The notes below the pieces were generated by a model. That model saw only the letters and a program-made list of their open reading frames with translations. It ran no database searches and had not been told where the DNA came from. Below, piece by piece: positions 56,389-64,000 of a DNA stretch of 64,000 nt. Within the stretch, counting starts at the first letter, position 1. The number at the start of each line of letters is the position of its first letter. The translations under genes and the position numbers were made by a program. Source of the DNA: Microbacterium sp. 11MF (GTDB lineage Bacteria; Actinomycetota; Actinomycetes; Actinomycetales; Microbacteriaceae); contig NZ_KB911459.1 of assembly GCF_000383475.1 (NCBI RefSeq), positions 1,340,244-1,404,243 of the forward strand, read 5' to 3'.

Positions 56389-58089
56389 TCAGTCCTCGTT
56401 CTCGACGTCGAACAGCTCGCTCGAGCGGTGCCGCTCGAGCGCCGCGGCGATGAGACCGCGGAAGAGCGGGTTCGCCTCGGTGGGTCGCGAGCGCAGCTCG
56501 GGGTGCGCCTGCGTCGCGATGTAGTACGGGTGCACGTCGCGGGGCAGCTCGACGTACTCGACGAGATCGAGGTCGGGGTTCAGCCCCGAGAACCAGAGGC
56601 CCGCATCGGCGATCTGCTGACGGTACGTGTTGTTGACCTCGTAGCGGTGCCGGTGACGCTCGGTGGCGCGGTCCGAGCCGTACAGCTCCGCGGCGAGGGA
56701 CCCCTCGGCCAGCGCAGCCTCGTACAGGCCCAGGCGCATCGTGCCGCCCATGTCGCCGCGGTCAAGGATGTCGACCTGCTCCGCCATGGTCGCGATGACC
56801 GGGTGCGGCGTCTCGGGGTCGAACTCGCTCGAGGACGCGTCCTCGATGCCCGCGACGTGGCGGGCGTACTCGATGACCATGCACTGCAGACCGAGGCAGA
56901 TGCCGAGGGTGGGCAGTCCCTGCTCGCGGGCGAACTTCAGCGCGCCCAGCTTGCCCTCGATGCCGCGGATGCCGAAGCCACCCGGGATGACGATGCCGTC
57001 GACCGCCGACAGGGCCTTCGCCGCACCCTCGGGCGTCTCGCACAGGTCGGAGGGGATCCACACGATCTGGACCTTCGTCTCCTGCGCGAATCCGCCCGCC
57101 TTCAGGGCCTCGGTGACCGAGAGGTACGCGTCGGGCAGGTCGATGTACTTGCCGACGAGGCCGACCGTGACCTCGTGCTTGGGGTTGTGGACGGCGTTGA
57201 GGACCTTGTTCCAGCGGGTCCAGTCGATGTCGCCCGCCTTGGCGTCCAGGCCCAGGCGGCGCACGATGTACGCGTCGAGACCCTGGTCGCTGAGCGTCGA
57301 GGGGATGTCGTAGATGCTCGGCAGGTCGACGGTGTTGATGACCGCGTCCTCGTCGACGTCGCACATGAGCGCGATCTTGCGCTTGTTGGACTCGGTGACG
57401 GGGCGGTCGCTCCGCAGGACGAGGGCGTCGGGCTGGATGCCGATGGAGCGGAGCATCGCGACGGAGTGCTGCGTGGGCTTGGTCTTCTGCTCGCCCGAGG
57501 CGCCCATGAACGGGACCAGCGAGACGTGCACGAAGAAGACGTTGTCGCGGCCGAGCTCATGGCGGATCTGGCGCGCCGACTCGATGAACGGCTGCGACTC
57601 GATGTCGCCGACCGTGCCGCCGACCTCGGTGATGATCACGTCGGGGCGGGGCTCTTCGCTCGCCTGCAGGCGCATGCGCCGCTTGATCTCATCGGAGATG
57701 TGCGGGATCACCTGGACCGTGTCGCCCAGGTACTCGCCGCGGCGCTCCTTGGCGATGACCTCGGAGTAGATCTGACCCGTCGTGACGTTCGCCGCCTGGC
57801 TCAGCTCGATGTCGAGGAAGCGCTCGTAGTGGCCGATGTCGAGGTCGGTCTCGGCGCCGTCGTCGGTCACGAAGACCTCGCCGTGCTGGAACGGGTTCAT
57901 CGTGCCCGGGTCGACGTTCAGGTACGGGTCGAGCTTCTGCATCACGACACGCAGGCCGCGCGCGGTGAGGAGGTTACCGAGGCTGGCGGCGGTCAGACCC
58001 TTGCCGAGAGACGAAACGACACCACCCGTCACGAAGATGTGCTTGGTGATGTCGTTGTTTTTGCGTCCCGCGCCCGAAGAGTCCGTCAC
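56389..58089 (-). CDS. pyrG: CTP synthase
   Basis: 566 residues. An N-terminal amidoligase ([46 protein letters not shown]) and a C-terminal glutaminase with GGFGIRG and [16 protein letters not shown] (Cys nucleophile). Makes CTP from UTP, ATP and glutamine. GTG start (58089), with TAGAGT 8 nt upstream. Confidence 0.98.
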   Translation of the reverse strand: MTDSSGAGRKNNDITKHIFVTGGVVSSLGKGLTAASLGNLLTARGLRVVMQKLDPYLNVDPGTMNPFQHGEVFVTDDGAETDLDIGHYERFLDIELSQAANVTTGQIYSEVIAKERRGEYLGDTVQVIPHISDEIKRRMRLQASEEPRPDVIITEVGGTVGDIESQPFIESARQIRHELGRDNVFFVHVSLVPFMGASGEQKTKPTQHSVAMLRSIGIQPDALVLRSDRPVTESNKRKIALMCDVDEDAVINTVDLPSIYDIPSTLSDQGLDAYIVRRLGLDAKAGDIDWTRWNKVLNAVHNPKHEVTVGLVGKYIDLPDAYLSVTEALKAGGFAQETKVQIVWIPSDLCETPEGAAKALSAVDGIVIPGGFGIRGIEGKLGALKFAREQGLPTLGICLGLQCMVIEYARHVAGIEDASSSEFDPETPHPVIATMAEQVDILDRGDMGGTMRLGLYEAALAEGSLAAELYGSDRATERHRHRYEVNNTYRQQIADAGLWFSGLNPDLDLVEYVELPRDVHPYYIATQAHPELRSRPTEANPLFRGLIAAALERHRSSELFDVENED

Positions 58090-58097
58090 GGGCTTTC

Positions 58098-58103
58098 ACT
58101 CTA
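58098..58103 (-). promoter_or_regulatory. candidate -10 (TAGAGT), leaderless pyrG
   Basis: TAGAGT-N8-GTG in the 37-nt gap between recN and pyrG. The spacer has no ribosome binding site. Confidence 0.4.
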
Positions 58104-58126
58104 TCAGCCCTCTCGGGTGCCCGGTC

Positions 58127-59821
58127 TCAGCGCGCGCGTCCGAGGGCCAGCAGCTCGCGCGCGTGGTCCAGCGCGGCATCCGAGTCGGCCATGCCCGACA
58201 GCAGGCGCGCCATCTCGGCGGCGCGTTCATCGCCTTCCAGTCGGCGCACGCTGGAGGCGGTGACCGACCCGTCGTTGGACTTCACGACCGACAGGTGATT
58301 GCCGGCGAACGCCGCCACCTGTGCGAGGTGCGTGACCGCGATCACCTGACTCGTCTCGGCGAGCTTGGCGAGTCGCCGGCCGACCTCGATTGCGGCGGCG
58401 CCGCCGATACCGGCATCCACTTCGTCGAAGACGAACGTCGGAACAGGGTCGGTCGCCGCGATCACCACTTCGATCGCGAGCATGACGCGACTGAGCTCAC
58501 CACCGGACGCTCCGCGGGCGACCGGTCGAGGCGAGGCGCCCGGGTGCGGCGCGAGTTGGATCGTCACGACGTCGCGGCCGTGCGCCGCCTCGGCCCCCGG
58601 GTCGACGGCGACCGTCAGCCGCGCGTCCGGCAGCGCCAGATGACGGAGTTCCTCGGTGACGGCGTCGCCGAGTCGGGATGCCGCCGCCCGCCGCGCGTCC
58701 GTGAGCTCGGCGGCGCGCGAGTCGAGGTCGTCTCGGAGGCGATCGCGTTCGAGGGTGAGTCGCTCGATGCGGTCGCCGTCGTCATCGAGCTCGGCGAGAC
58801 GGGCGGACCCGGTCGCGAGGAGCGCGATCGCCTCGTCGAGCGATCCATGCGCGCGGATGAGTGCGCCCAGGGCCGCGCGACGCTCCTCGACGGCGGCGAG
58901 TTCATGGGGGCCGCCCTCGTCGAGGTCGGCGAGGTATCCGCTCAGCTCGCCGGCGATGTCGGCCACCCGGTACCCGAGTTCCTCGATCGCCGCGGCGTGG
59001 CCGCGCAGCGCCTCGTCCGAACCGGCGGCGCGTTCGAGAGCGCGCCGCGCCGCGGCGAGGAGAGCCTGGACGTCGGGCAAGTCGTCCTCGTTCGACAGTG
59101 CCGTGTGCGCCGCCGCCGCCGCCATCCGCAGTTCCTCGGCGTTCGCCAGGCGATCTGCGCGCTGCGTGAGCTCGAGGTCCTCCCCCGGCTGCGGGTCGAC
59201 CGCCTCGATGTCCGCGATCGCGGCCCGGAGCTCCGCTGCCTCACGGGCGCGGGACGTCTGCTCGGTCGTCAGGGTCTCGAGTTCCGCGGCTGCGGTGCGC
59301 CAGGCATCCCACACCCGGCGGTACCGGTCGAGCGCGTCGGCGACCGTCGCGCCGCCGAAGCGATCGAGCGCCTCGCGCTGGGCCGCGGCCGACGTGAGCC
59401 GCAGCTGATCGGACTGCCCGTGGACGACGACCAACTGGTCGGCGAGGTCGGCGAGCACTCCGGCGGGAGCCGTCCTGCCGCCCACCGTGGCGCGGCTGCG
59501 TCCCTCGCTCGACAGTGTCCGCCCCAGGTAGAGTTCCGCGCGTCCGTCTCCGATGGGTTCGACGTCGCCACCGGCATCCCGCACGCGCTCGACCACCGGG
59601 CCGTCCTCGGGGACGATCCACACTCCGTCGACCGCGGCCTGATCCGCACCGGCCCGCACCGCGCCCGAGTCGGCACGCTGGCCGAGAAGGAGCCCGAGCC
59701 CCGTCACGACCATCGTCTTGCCGGCACCGGTCTCACCCGTCACCGCGGTGAACCCCGGCCCGATCGGCAAGGTCGCCCCCGCGATCACGCCGAGATCCCT
59801 AAGCCGGATCTGCTCGATCAC
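58127..59821 (-). CDS. recN: DNA repair protein RecN
   Basis: An SMC-like ATPase of 564 residues for double-strand break repair. It starts MIEQIRLRDLGVIAGATLPIGPG and has Walker A GETGAGKTMVV, a long coiled-coil middle, the signature ASGGELSRVMLAIE and Walker B FVFDEVDAGIGG. The GTG at 59821 overlaps the nadK stop (GTGA); the frame is open far upstream. Confidence 0.96.
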   Translation of the reverse strand: MIEQIRLRDLGVIAGATLPIGPGFTAVTGETGAGKTMVVTGLGLLLGQRADSGAVRAGADQAAVDGVWIVPEDGPVVERVRDAGGDVEPIGDGRAELYLGRTLSSEGRSRATVGGRTAPAGVLADLADQLVVVHGQSDQLRLTSAAAQREALDRFGGATVADALDRYRRVWDAWRTAAAELETLTTEQTSRAREAAELRAAIADIEAVDPQPGEDLELTQRADRLANAEELRMAAAAAHTALSNEDDLPDVQALLAAARRALERAAGSDEALRGHAAAIEELGYRVADIAGELSGYLADLDEGGPHELAAVEERRAALGALIRAHGSLDEAIALLATGSARLAELDDDGDRIERLTLERDRLRDDLDSRAAELTDARRAAASRLGDAVTEELRHLALPDARLTVAVDPGAEAAHGRDVVTIQLAPHPGASPRPVARGASGGELSRVMLAIEVVIAATDPVPTFVFDEVDAGIGGAAAIEVGRRLAKLAETSQVIAVTHLAQVAAFAGNHLSVVKSNDGSVTASSVRRLEGDERAAEMARLLSGMADSDAALDHARELLALGRAR

Positions 59822-60738
59822 AGCGAGGCCTCCGCACCGCCGCGCCAGCCCGCGATGGGGAGCTGGAACTTGCGCACCAGTCGGTCGGTGAAGGCCGAGC
59901 GGTGCAGTCGTGCGAGGCGGACCGGGCGTCCCGATCGCCGCACGACCACGCGGGCACCGGGCGGAAGGTCGTGCGAACGGCGTCCGTCGCACCAGAGCAC
60001 CCCCCTGCCCTGATTCCGCTGGAGGACGTCGATCGACACGGAGGTCTCGGGACCGAGGACGACCGGTCGGGCGAACAGCGCGTGCGCCGACAGCGGGACG
60101 AGGCAGAGCGCCTGCACGGAGGGCCACACGACGGGGCCGCCGGCCGAGAAGTTGTAAGCCGTCGAGCCCGTGGGAGTGGCGACCACGACGCCGTCGCACC
60201 CGAAGGCCGATAAGGGGCGATCGTCGATCTCGATCATGACCTCGAGCATCCGCTCCCGCGACGCCTTCTCGACCGTTGCTTCGTTCAGGGCCCAGGTCGA
60301 GTAGACGACGTCGCCGTCGGCGTCTCGGACCTCGACCGACAGCGTCATCCGCTCGTGGATCTCGTAGTCCCGCGCGAGCGCCCGGCGGATCGCTTCGTCG
60401 ACGCCGTCCGCCTCGAGTTCGGCGAGGAAGCCCACGTGTCCCATGTTGACGCCGAGAAGGGGGACGGATGCCGCCCGCACCAGCTCGGCGGCGCGCAGGA
60501 TCGTGCCGTCGCCACCGAGGACGATCGCGACCTCGATGTCGGTGACGTCGATGCCGCCCTCGCCGAGGACCACGGTGTCGAGGTCCCCGAGGGCCGCGGC
60601 GAGCTCGGGGTCGTCGCCCGGCACGACGGGCTGGAGGCCGGCCGCGTGCACCGCTTCGACGACCCGACGGGCTCCTGCGACCGTGTTCTCGCGGAGCGCG
60701 TGCGCCACGACGAGGATGTTGCGCGTCGCGTCGGTCAT
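59818..60738 (-). CDS. nadK: NAD kinase
   Basis: 306 residues. GGDGTILRAAELV, LGVNMGHVGFLAELE and VVVATPTGSTAYNFSAGGPVVWP are the family motifs. Makes NADP from NAD and ATP or polyphosphate. The ATG at 60738 (MTDATRNILVV) overlaps tlyA (ATGA); the frame is open further but is not family sequence. Confidence 0.96.
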   Translation of the reverse strand: MTDATRNILVVAHALRENTVAGARRVVEAVHAAGLQPVVPGDDPELAAALGDLDTVVLGEGGIDVTDIEVAIVLGGDGTILRAAELVRAASVPLLGVNMGHVGFLAELEADGVDEAIRRALARDYEIHERMTLSVEVRDADGDVVYSTWALNEATVEKASRERMLEVMIEIDDRPLSAFGCDGVVVATPTGSTAYNFSAGGPVVWPSVQALCLVPLSAHALFARPVVLGPETSVSIDVLQRNQGRGVLWCDGRRSHDLPPGARVVVRRSGRPVRLARLHRSAFTDRLVRKFQLPIAGWRGGAEASL

Positions 60739-61541
60739 GCGGCTCCCGCCAGTCGGTTCACGGTGTCCAACCATTGTGTCGGATTCGCGTCGTCGCTCGT
60801 CCCGGGTCGGAGATGGATGAGGAATTCGCGGTTGCCGTGCGTTCCCGCGATCGGCGAGGCGATGACGCCGTGGGTGCCGAGCCCGGCATCCCACGCCGAC
60901 CACAGGACGGTGGCGACGGCGTCGGCTCGACGCCCGGCATCCGTCACCAGTCCTTCGCGGACCCCGGTGCGGCCCACTTCGAACTGCGGTTTCACGAGCA
61001 GGACCAGATCGGATGCCGGGGCGCAGACCGACGCCGCCGCGGGGAGGACGTGCGTGAGCGAGATGAACGAGAGATCGCCCGTCACGAGCGTCGGCACGTC
61101 GGCGACGCCGCTCGCCTCGGCGAGGGAGGCGCGCGTCATGTGCCGCACGTTGAACCCTTCGACGACGGCTACTTCCGGGAGGGCCGCGATCTCCGCCGCC
61201 AGCTGCCCGTGCCCCACGTCGACGGCGAGCACCCGTGCGGCGCCGCGTTCGACGAGCACCTGCGTGAACCCCCCGGTCGACGCGCCCATGTCGAGCGCGA
61301 CGCGTCCGCGTGGGTCGACCCCGAACGCATCGAGGGCGGCGAGGAGCTTGTGTGCGGCACGGCTCACGTAGTGGTCGGATGCCGCGACCTCGATGCGCTG
61401 CTCGTCGCCGACCTTGACCGAGGCCTTCACAACGGGCTCGCCGTCGACGGTCACCAGTCCCGCATCGATGAGCTGCGCGGCGTGGGTGCGGCTGCGCGCC
61501 AGGCCACGGGCGGCCACGGCCGCGTCGAGCCGGCTGGTCAT
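60735..61541 (-). CDS. tlyA: rRNA 2'-O-methyltransferase TlyA type
   Basis: 268 residues. N-terminal S4 domain (RLDAAVAARGLARSRTHAAQLIDAGLVTVDGEPV) and FtsJ-like methyltransferase with VALDMGASTGGFTQVL (SAM site), VTGDLSFISL and LLVKPQFEVGR. TlyA 2'-O-methylates 16S and 23S rRNA and sets capreomycin sensitivity in mycobacteria. Coupled to nadK (ATGA) and to the small gene upstream (ATGA). Confidence 0.94.
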   Translation of the reverse strand: MTSRLDAAVAARGLARSRTHAAQLIDAGLVTVDGEPVVKASVKVGDEQRIEVAASDHYVSRAAHKLLAALDAFGVDPRGRVALDMGASTGGFTQVLVERGAARVLAVDVGHGQLAAEIAALPEVAVVEGFNVRHMTRASLAEASGVADVPTLVTGDLSFISLTHVLPAAASVCAPASDLVLLVKPQFEVGRTGVREGLVTDAGRRADAVATVLWSAWDAGLGTHGVIASPIAGTHGNREFLIHLRPGTSDDANPTQWLDTVNRLAGAA

Positions 61542-61702
61542 GCGTTCGGGTCGCGGGGACCCGATTCGAGACGCTTCGCGAGCTCGTCGTGCAGCAGTGC
61601 GTACGCAGCCGCCCGTTCGCCCAACGGCTGGTCCTCGATCACATCGAGCGTCGAGAGCAGGTCCTCGCGGCGCGCGTCGCCGTCAGCAGCATCCATCGAC
61701 AT
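61538..61702 (-). CDS. small conserved protein, 54 aa
   Basis: Encodes MSMDAADGDARREDLLSTL, then VIEDQPLGERAAAYALLHDELAKRLESG and a short tail. An acidic helix, probably dimerising; it occupies the place of Rv1693 in mycobacteria. TAGGGT lies 7 nt before the ATG at 61702, so it may be the first gene of the tlyA-nadK-recN transcript. Function unknown. Confidence 0.75.
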   Translation of the reverse strand: MSMDAADGDARREDLLSTLDVIEDQPLGERAAAYALLHDELAKRLESGPRDPNA

Positions 61703-61709
61703 GTCACCC

Positions 61710-61715
61710 ACCCTA
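61710..61715 (-). promoter_or_regulatory. candidate -10 (TAGGGT), small gene-tlyA operon
   Basis: TAGGGT-N7-ATG. The spacer GGGTGAC could also serve as a weak ribosome site. Confidence 0.4.
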
Positions 61716-61758
61716 CGCGGCGCGGACGACGGCGGACGTGAACGCGGCGGAGCGGCCG

Positions 61759-62790
61759 TCAGCGTCGGTGGAACGGGTCCGCGTAGAGCCGCTCGGGCAC
61801 CCGGAAGCCGTAGATCGCGCGTCCGGTGCCCCAGATCGCCGCGGCACCTGCGCGCACGAGATCGATCGGACGATCGCCTTCGGTGACGATGTGCACGTCG
61901 GGCCCGTCGATCCGAACCGAGGCGGAGCCGACGGTCGTCACGTCGCCCTTCACGATCGTCTCGGGGTACGGCTCGTGGAGCTCCCGCAGGTCGCCGACGA
62001 TGTATGTCGGCCTCGAGGAGTTCGGAGCGGCGAGGACGTGCTTGGGCCGGTCGATGCCGGTGAGCACCAGCACCGACTCGATCCCCGCAGCCTGCGCGCC
62101 GGCGATGTCGGTGTCGAGTCGGTCGCCGATGAAGAGCGGATGCCGCGCCCCGAAGCGTGCGACCGCTTCGTCGAAGATCGGGCGCTCCGGCTTGCCGGCC
62201 ACGGTGGCGAGCCGCCCGACCGCGGTGTGCACGGCGGAGACCAGGGTGCCGTTGCCGGGCGCGATGCCACGAGACTGCGGGATCGTCCAGTCGGTGTTGG
62301 TGGCGATCCAAGGGATGCCGCCCTCATCTTCGGGCTGGGCCAGGGCATAGGCCGCTTCAGCGAGCTGCGCCCAGCCGACGTCGGGAGAGAAACCCTGCAG
62401 CACGGCTGCGGGACGGTCGTCGGCGCTGCGTGTGACGGTGTAGCCCGCCTTCTCCAGTTCGAAGACCAGTCCGTCTCCACCCACGACGAGGATCGTCGAT
62501 CCGGTGGGAACCCTGTCCCGCAACAGCCGCACGGCGGCCTGCGGGCTGGTGACCACCTCGTGAGGCTGGGTCTCGAGCCCGAGCTCGGTGAGATGGGAGG
62601 CCACAACGCTGTCACGTCGCGACGCGTTGTTCGTGATGTACGCGAGCGGACGTTCGCGCCGCGCTGTATTCAGGCTCTCGACGGCATGAGGAATGCCACC
62701 GTCACCCGCGTAGACGACGCCGTCGAGGTCGGCGAGCACCAGGTCGACGCCGTCGAGCGGTGTCGATCGGGAACGCGAGAAGAGACCCAT
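61759..62790 (-). CDS. HAD-IIA phosphatase (NagD-like)
   Basis: 343 residues. Catalytic nucleophile motif VLADLDGVVYAG (DxD), then AYITNNASR and PLFIGDRLDTDIAGA with the acidic pair, a HAD-IIA layout. The group holds NagD and phosphoglycolate phosphatases; the M. tuberculosis counterpart of this position is Rv1692. A C-terminal extension of about 70 residues (VRIDGPDVHIVTEGDRPIDLVRAGAAAIWG) is an added domain. ATG overlaps the upstream stop by one base (TGATG). Confidence 0.92.
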   Translation of the reverse strand: MGLFSRSRSTPLDGVDLVLADLDGVVYAGDGGIPHAVESLNTARRERPLAYITNNASRRDSVVASHLTELGLETQPHEVVTSPQAAVRLLRDRVPTGSTILVVGGDGLVFELEKAGYTVTRSADDRPAAVLQGFSPDVGWAQLAEAAYALAQPEDEGGIPWIATNTDWTIPQSRGIAPGNGTLVSAVHTAVGRLATVAGKPERPIFDEAVARFGARHPLFIGDRLDTDIAGAQAAGIESVLVLTGIDRPKHVLAAPNSSRPTYIVGDLRELHEPYPETIVKGDVTTVGSASVRIDGPDVHIVTEGDRPIDLVRAGAAAIWGTGRAIYGFRVPERLYADPFHRR

Positions 62791-64000
62791 CAGGCGCGGT
62801 CCTCCTCGTCCTCCTCCTGAACGGATGCCGGGTCTCCCCCGGCGTCGCCATCCTCGGTGTCGTCGACCTCTTCCCCGGGTTCGTCCTCGGATTCTTCCCC
62901 GGGTTCGTCCTCGAGCTCGATTTCATCGATCTCGTCGACCTCGATGGTCTCGGAGTCCGCGTCGATCTCTCCGAGCGCCGCAGCGGCGATGTCTGCACGA
63001 CGCTGCCACTGTGCGGCCTCCTCGACCTGACCGAGTTCTTCGAGGACGGCGGCTCGCGCAGCGAACAGCCCGGGGCTCCACGGGAAGGCGGTGTCGGGAT
63101 CGAGTTCGGGGATGTCGAGCTCCTGCAGGGCACGGTCGGGCTGGCCCAGGTCGAGCCGTGCACCGGACATCGCGATTGCGAGCTCGACGCGGACGTCGGT
63201 CGGGAGCGACGCCCGGTCGACGGCGCGTCCGACCTCGAGCGCACGGTCGGGTCGACCGACGCCACGCTCGCTGTCGACCATGAGCGCGATCTGGTCGTCA
63301 CGACCGGAGATCCGGCGGAACGTCCGCAGTTCGCGCAGGGCCAGTGCGAAGTCGCCGACGGCGTAGGCAGTGATCGCGACGGTCTCGCGGACCACAGCGA
63401 TCCGACCAGCGCTACGGGATGCCGCCAGCGCGTGCTCGTGCGCGAGAGCCGGGTCCTCGTCGATGAGACGGGCAGCCATGGCCAGGTGCCGTGCGACCTG
63501 CTCGGCGTTGTCCTTACTGAGAGTTTTCAGCTCGTTCCGGGCCGCGCCGTTCAGGTCGCGGGCCGTGACCTCATCCGGAACGACCGGACCCGCCGGCACG
63601 TTCCGACGGTCCGAATCCTGTGGCGGCCGCGAAGACCGACGGTCCCCGTCGCGCTGGGGGTAGCTAGGACGGTCGCCATCGCGACGCGGGTACGAGGGGC
63701 GGTCGCCATCGCGCTTCTCGTACGGACGACGCTCCCCGTCACGCTTCGGGTAGCTGGGCCGGTCACCCTCGCGGCGCGGGTAGGAAGGACGATCTCCGTC
63801 GCGGCGCGGGTACGCCGGACGGTCGCCATCGCGCTTCTCGTACGGTCGACGCTCTCCGTCACGCTTCGGGTAGGAAGGACGATCTCCCTCTCGACGCGGG
63901 TAGGTGGGGCGATCACCGTCGCGCTTCTCGTACGGTCGACGCTCGCCATCGCGCTTCGGGTACGACGGGCGGTCGCCGTCACGACGCGGGTACGAGGGAC
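62790..64000 (-). CDS. TPR-like protein with tandem decapeptide repeats (5' end beyond window)
   Basis: The frame is open to the window edge. The first part seen is 12 copies of a basic, polar 10-residue repeat (PSYPRRDGDR, PSYPKRDGER, RPYEKRDGDR), probably disordered. Then comes a helical domain of about 200 residues (EVTARDLNGAARNELKTLS, AEQVARHLAMAARLIDEDP, AITAYAVGDFALALRELRTF), like the Rv1691 family, and an acidic tail of about 60 residues (EIELEDEPGEESEDEPGEE). A GTG at 63599 would give only the helical part, but no ribosome site supports it. Function unknown; charge pattern suits a protein that binds RNA or self-associates. Confidence 0.8.
   Translation of the reverse strand, partial: PSYPRRDGDRPSYPKRDGERRPYEKRDGDRPTYPRREGDRPSYPKRDGERRPYEKRDGDRPAYPRRDGDRPSYPRREGDRPSYPKRDGERRPYEKRDGDRPSYPRRDGDRPSYPQRDGDRRSSRPPQDSDRRNVPAGPVVPDEVTARDLNGAARNELKTLSKDNAEQVARHLAMAARLIDEDPALAHEHALAASRSAGRIAVVRETVAITAYAVGDFALALRELRTFRRISGRDDQIALMVDSERGVGRPDRALEVGRAVDRASLPTDVRVELAIAMSGARLDLGQPDRALQELDIPELDPDTAFPWSPGLFAARAAVLEELGQVEEAAQWQRRADIAAAALGEIDADSETIEVDEIDEIELEDEPGEESEDEPGEEVDDTEDGDAGGDPASVQEEDEEDRA
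63639..63998 (-). repeat. 30-bp tandem repeat array (12 copies)
   Basis: Twelve in-frame 30-bp units, each 10 codons, without spacers. Units fall into sets: units 1-3, 4-6 and 8-10 each end in RPYEKRDGDR, a 90-bp higher-order period broken by single units at 7, 11 and 12. It probably continues past the window edge. Confidence 0.9.

Noticed and set aside
63639..63998. CRISPR array
   Set aside because: The 30-bp units are directly adjacent, in frame and without spacers; this is a coding repeat.

Overview
The window looks like the chromosome of a high-GC Gram-positive actinobacterium of the Microbacteriaceae, most like Microbacterium. The evidence is the high GC content, GTG starts, many 4-nt ATGA/GTGA gene overlaps, actinobacterial families (GarA-type FHA protein, FtsR-type MerR regulator) and gene order. 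From about 48.3 to 64 kb the order is repeat protein - HAD hydrolase - small protein - tlyA - nadK - recN - pyrG - Nudix - xerD - parA - scpA - scpB - rluB - tyrA - cmk - der. This is close to the remembered order of Mycobacterium tuberculosis Rv1691-Rv1713.

Layout. 1-10.7 kb: peptide deformylase (cut by the window edge), a MinD-like ATPase, pyruvate carboxylase, a ParA ATPase, two MerR regulators, GarA and dihydrolipoyl dehydrogenase, so central carbon metabolism and its regulators, then a CYTH protein. 10.8-22.9 kb: glycogen phosphorylase, a YihY membrane protein, a prepilin peptidase, an aldo/keto reductase, a LysR regulator opposite a class V aminotransferase, a Na+/H+ antiporter, two unassigned proteins and a quinone-oxidoreductase-like enzyme. 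23-29.9 kb: a 1746-residue secreted pectin-degrading enzyme that joins a rhamnogalacturonan acetylesterase to a family PL11-type lyase, with two candidate operators upstream, and a DUF3494 (ice-binding-like) surface protein ending in LAETG. 30-31.3 kb: a GAF histidine kinase.

31.47-45.23 kb is a genomic island of about 13.8 kb inserted in the anticodon loop of a tRNA-Pro(GGG) gene. The host tRNA is split into a 3' half at 31.44-31.48 kb and a 5' half at 45.22-45.26 kb, which share a 12-bp core, and the island carries a complete replacement tRNA-Pro next to the 5' half. Its cargo looks like defence. One strand carries a CHAT protease, a PIN-like protein, a PD-(D/E)xK nuclease, a ParB-like protein and a D12-class adenine methyltransferase. 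A second set is a tyrosine integrase, a GHKL ATPase with a C-terminal nuclease motif, and a convergent helicase that also ends in a nuclease motif. I cannot match either set to a named system.

45.3-48.2 kb holds small enzymes (GNAT, macro domain, S4, DUF2809, Nudix-NYN). 48.3-64 kb is the conserved housekeeping block, mostly translationally coupled, on the minus strand. At least 12 genes that start a transcription unit have a TANNNT hexamer 6-8 nt before the start codon, the signature of leaderless transcription. One of them, the PIN gene, is in the island.
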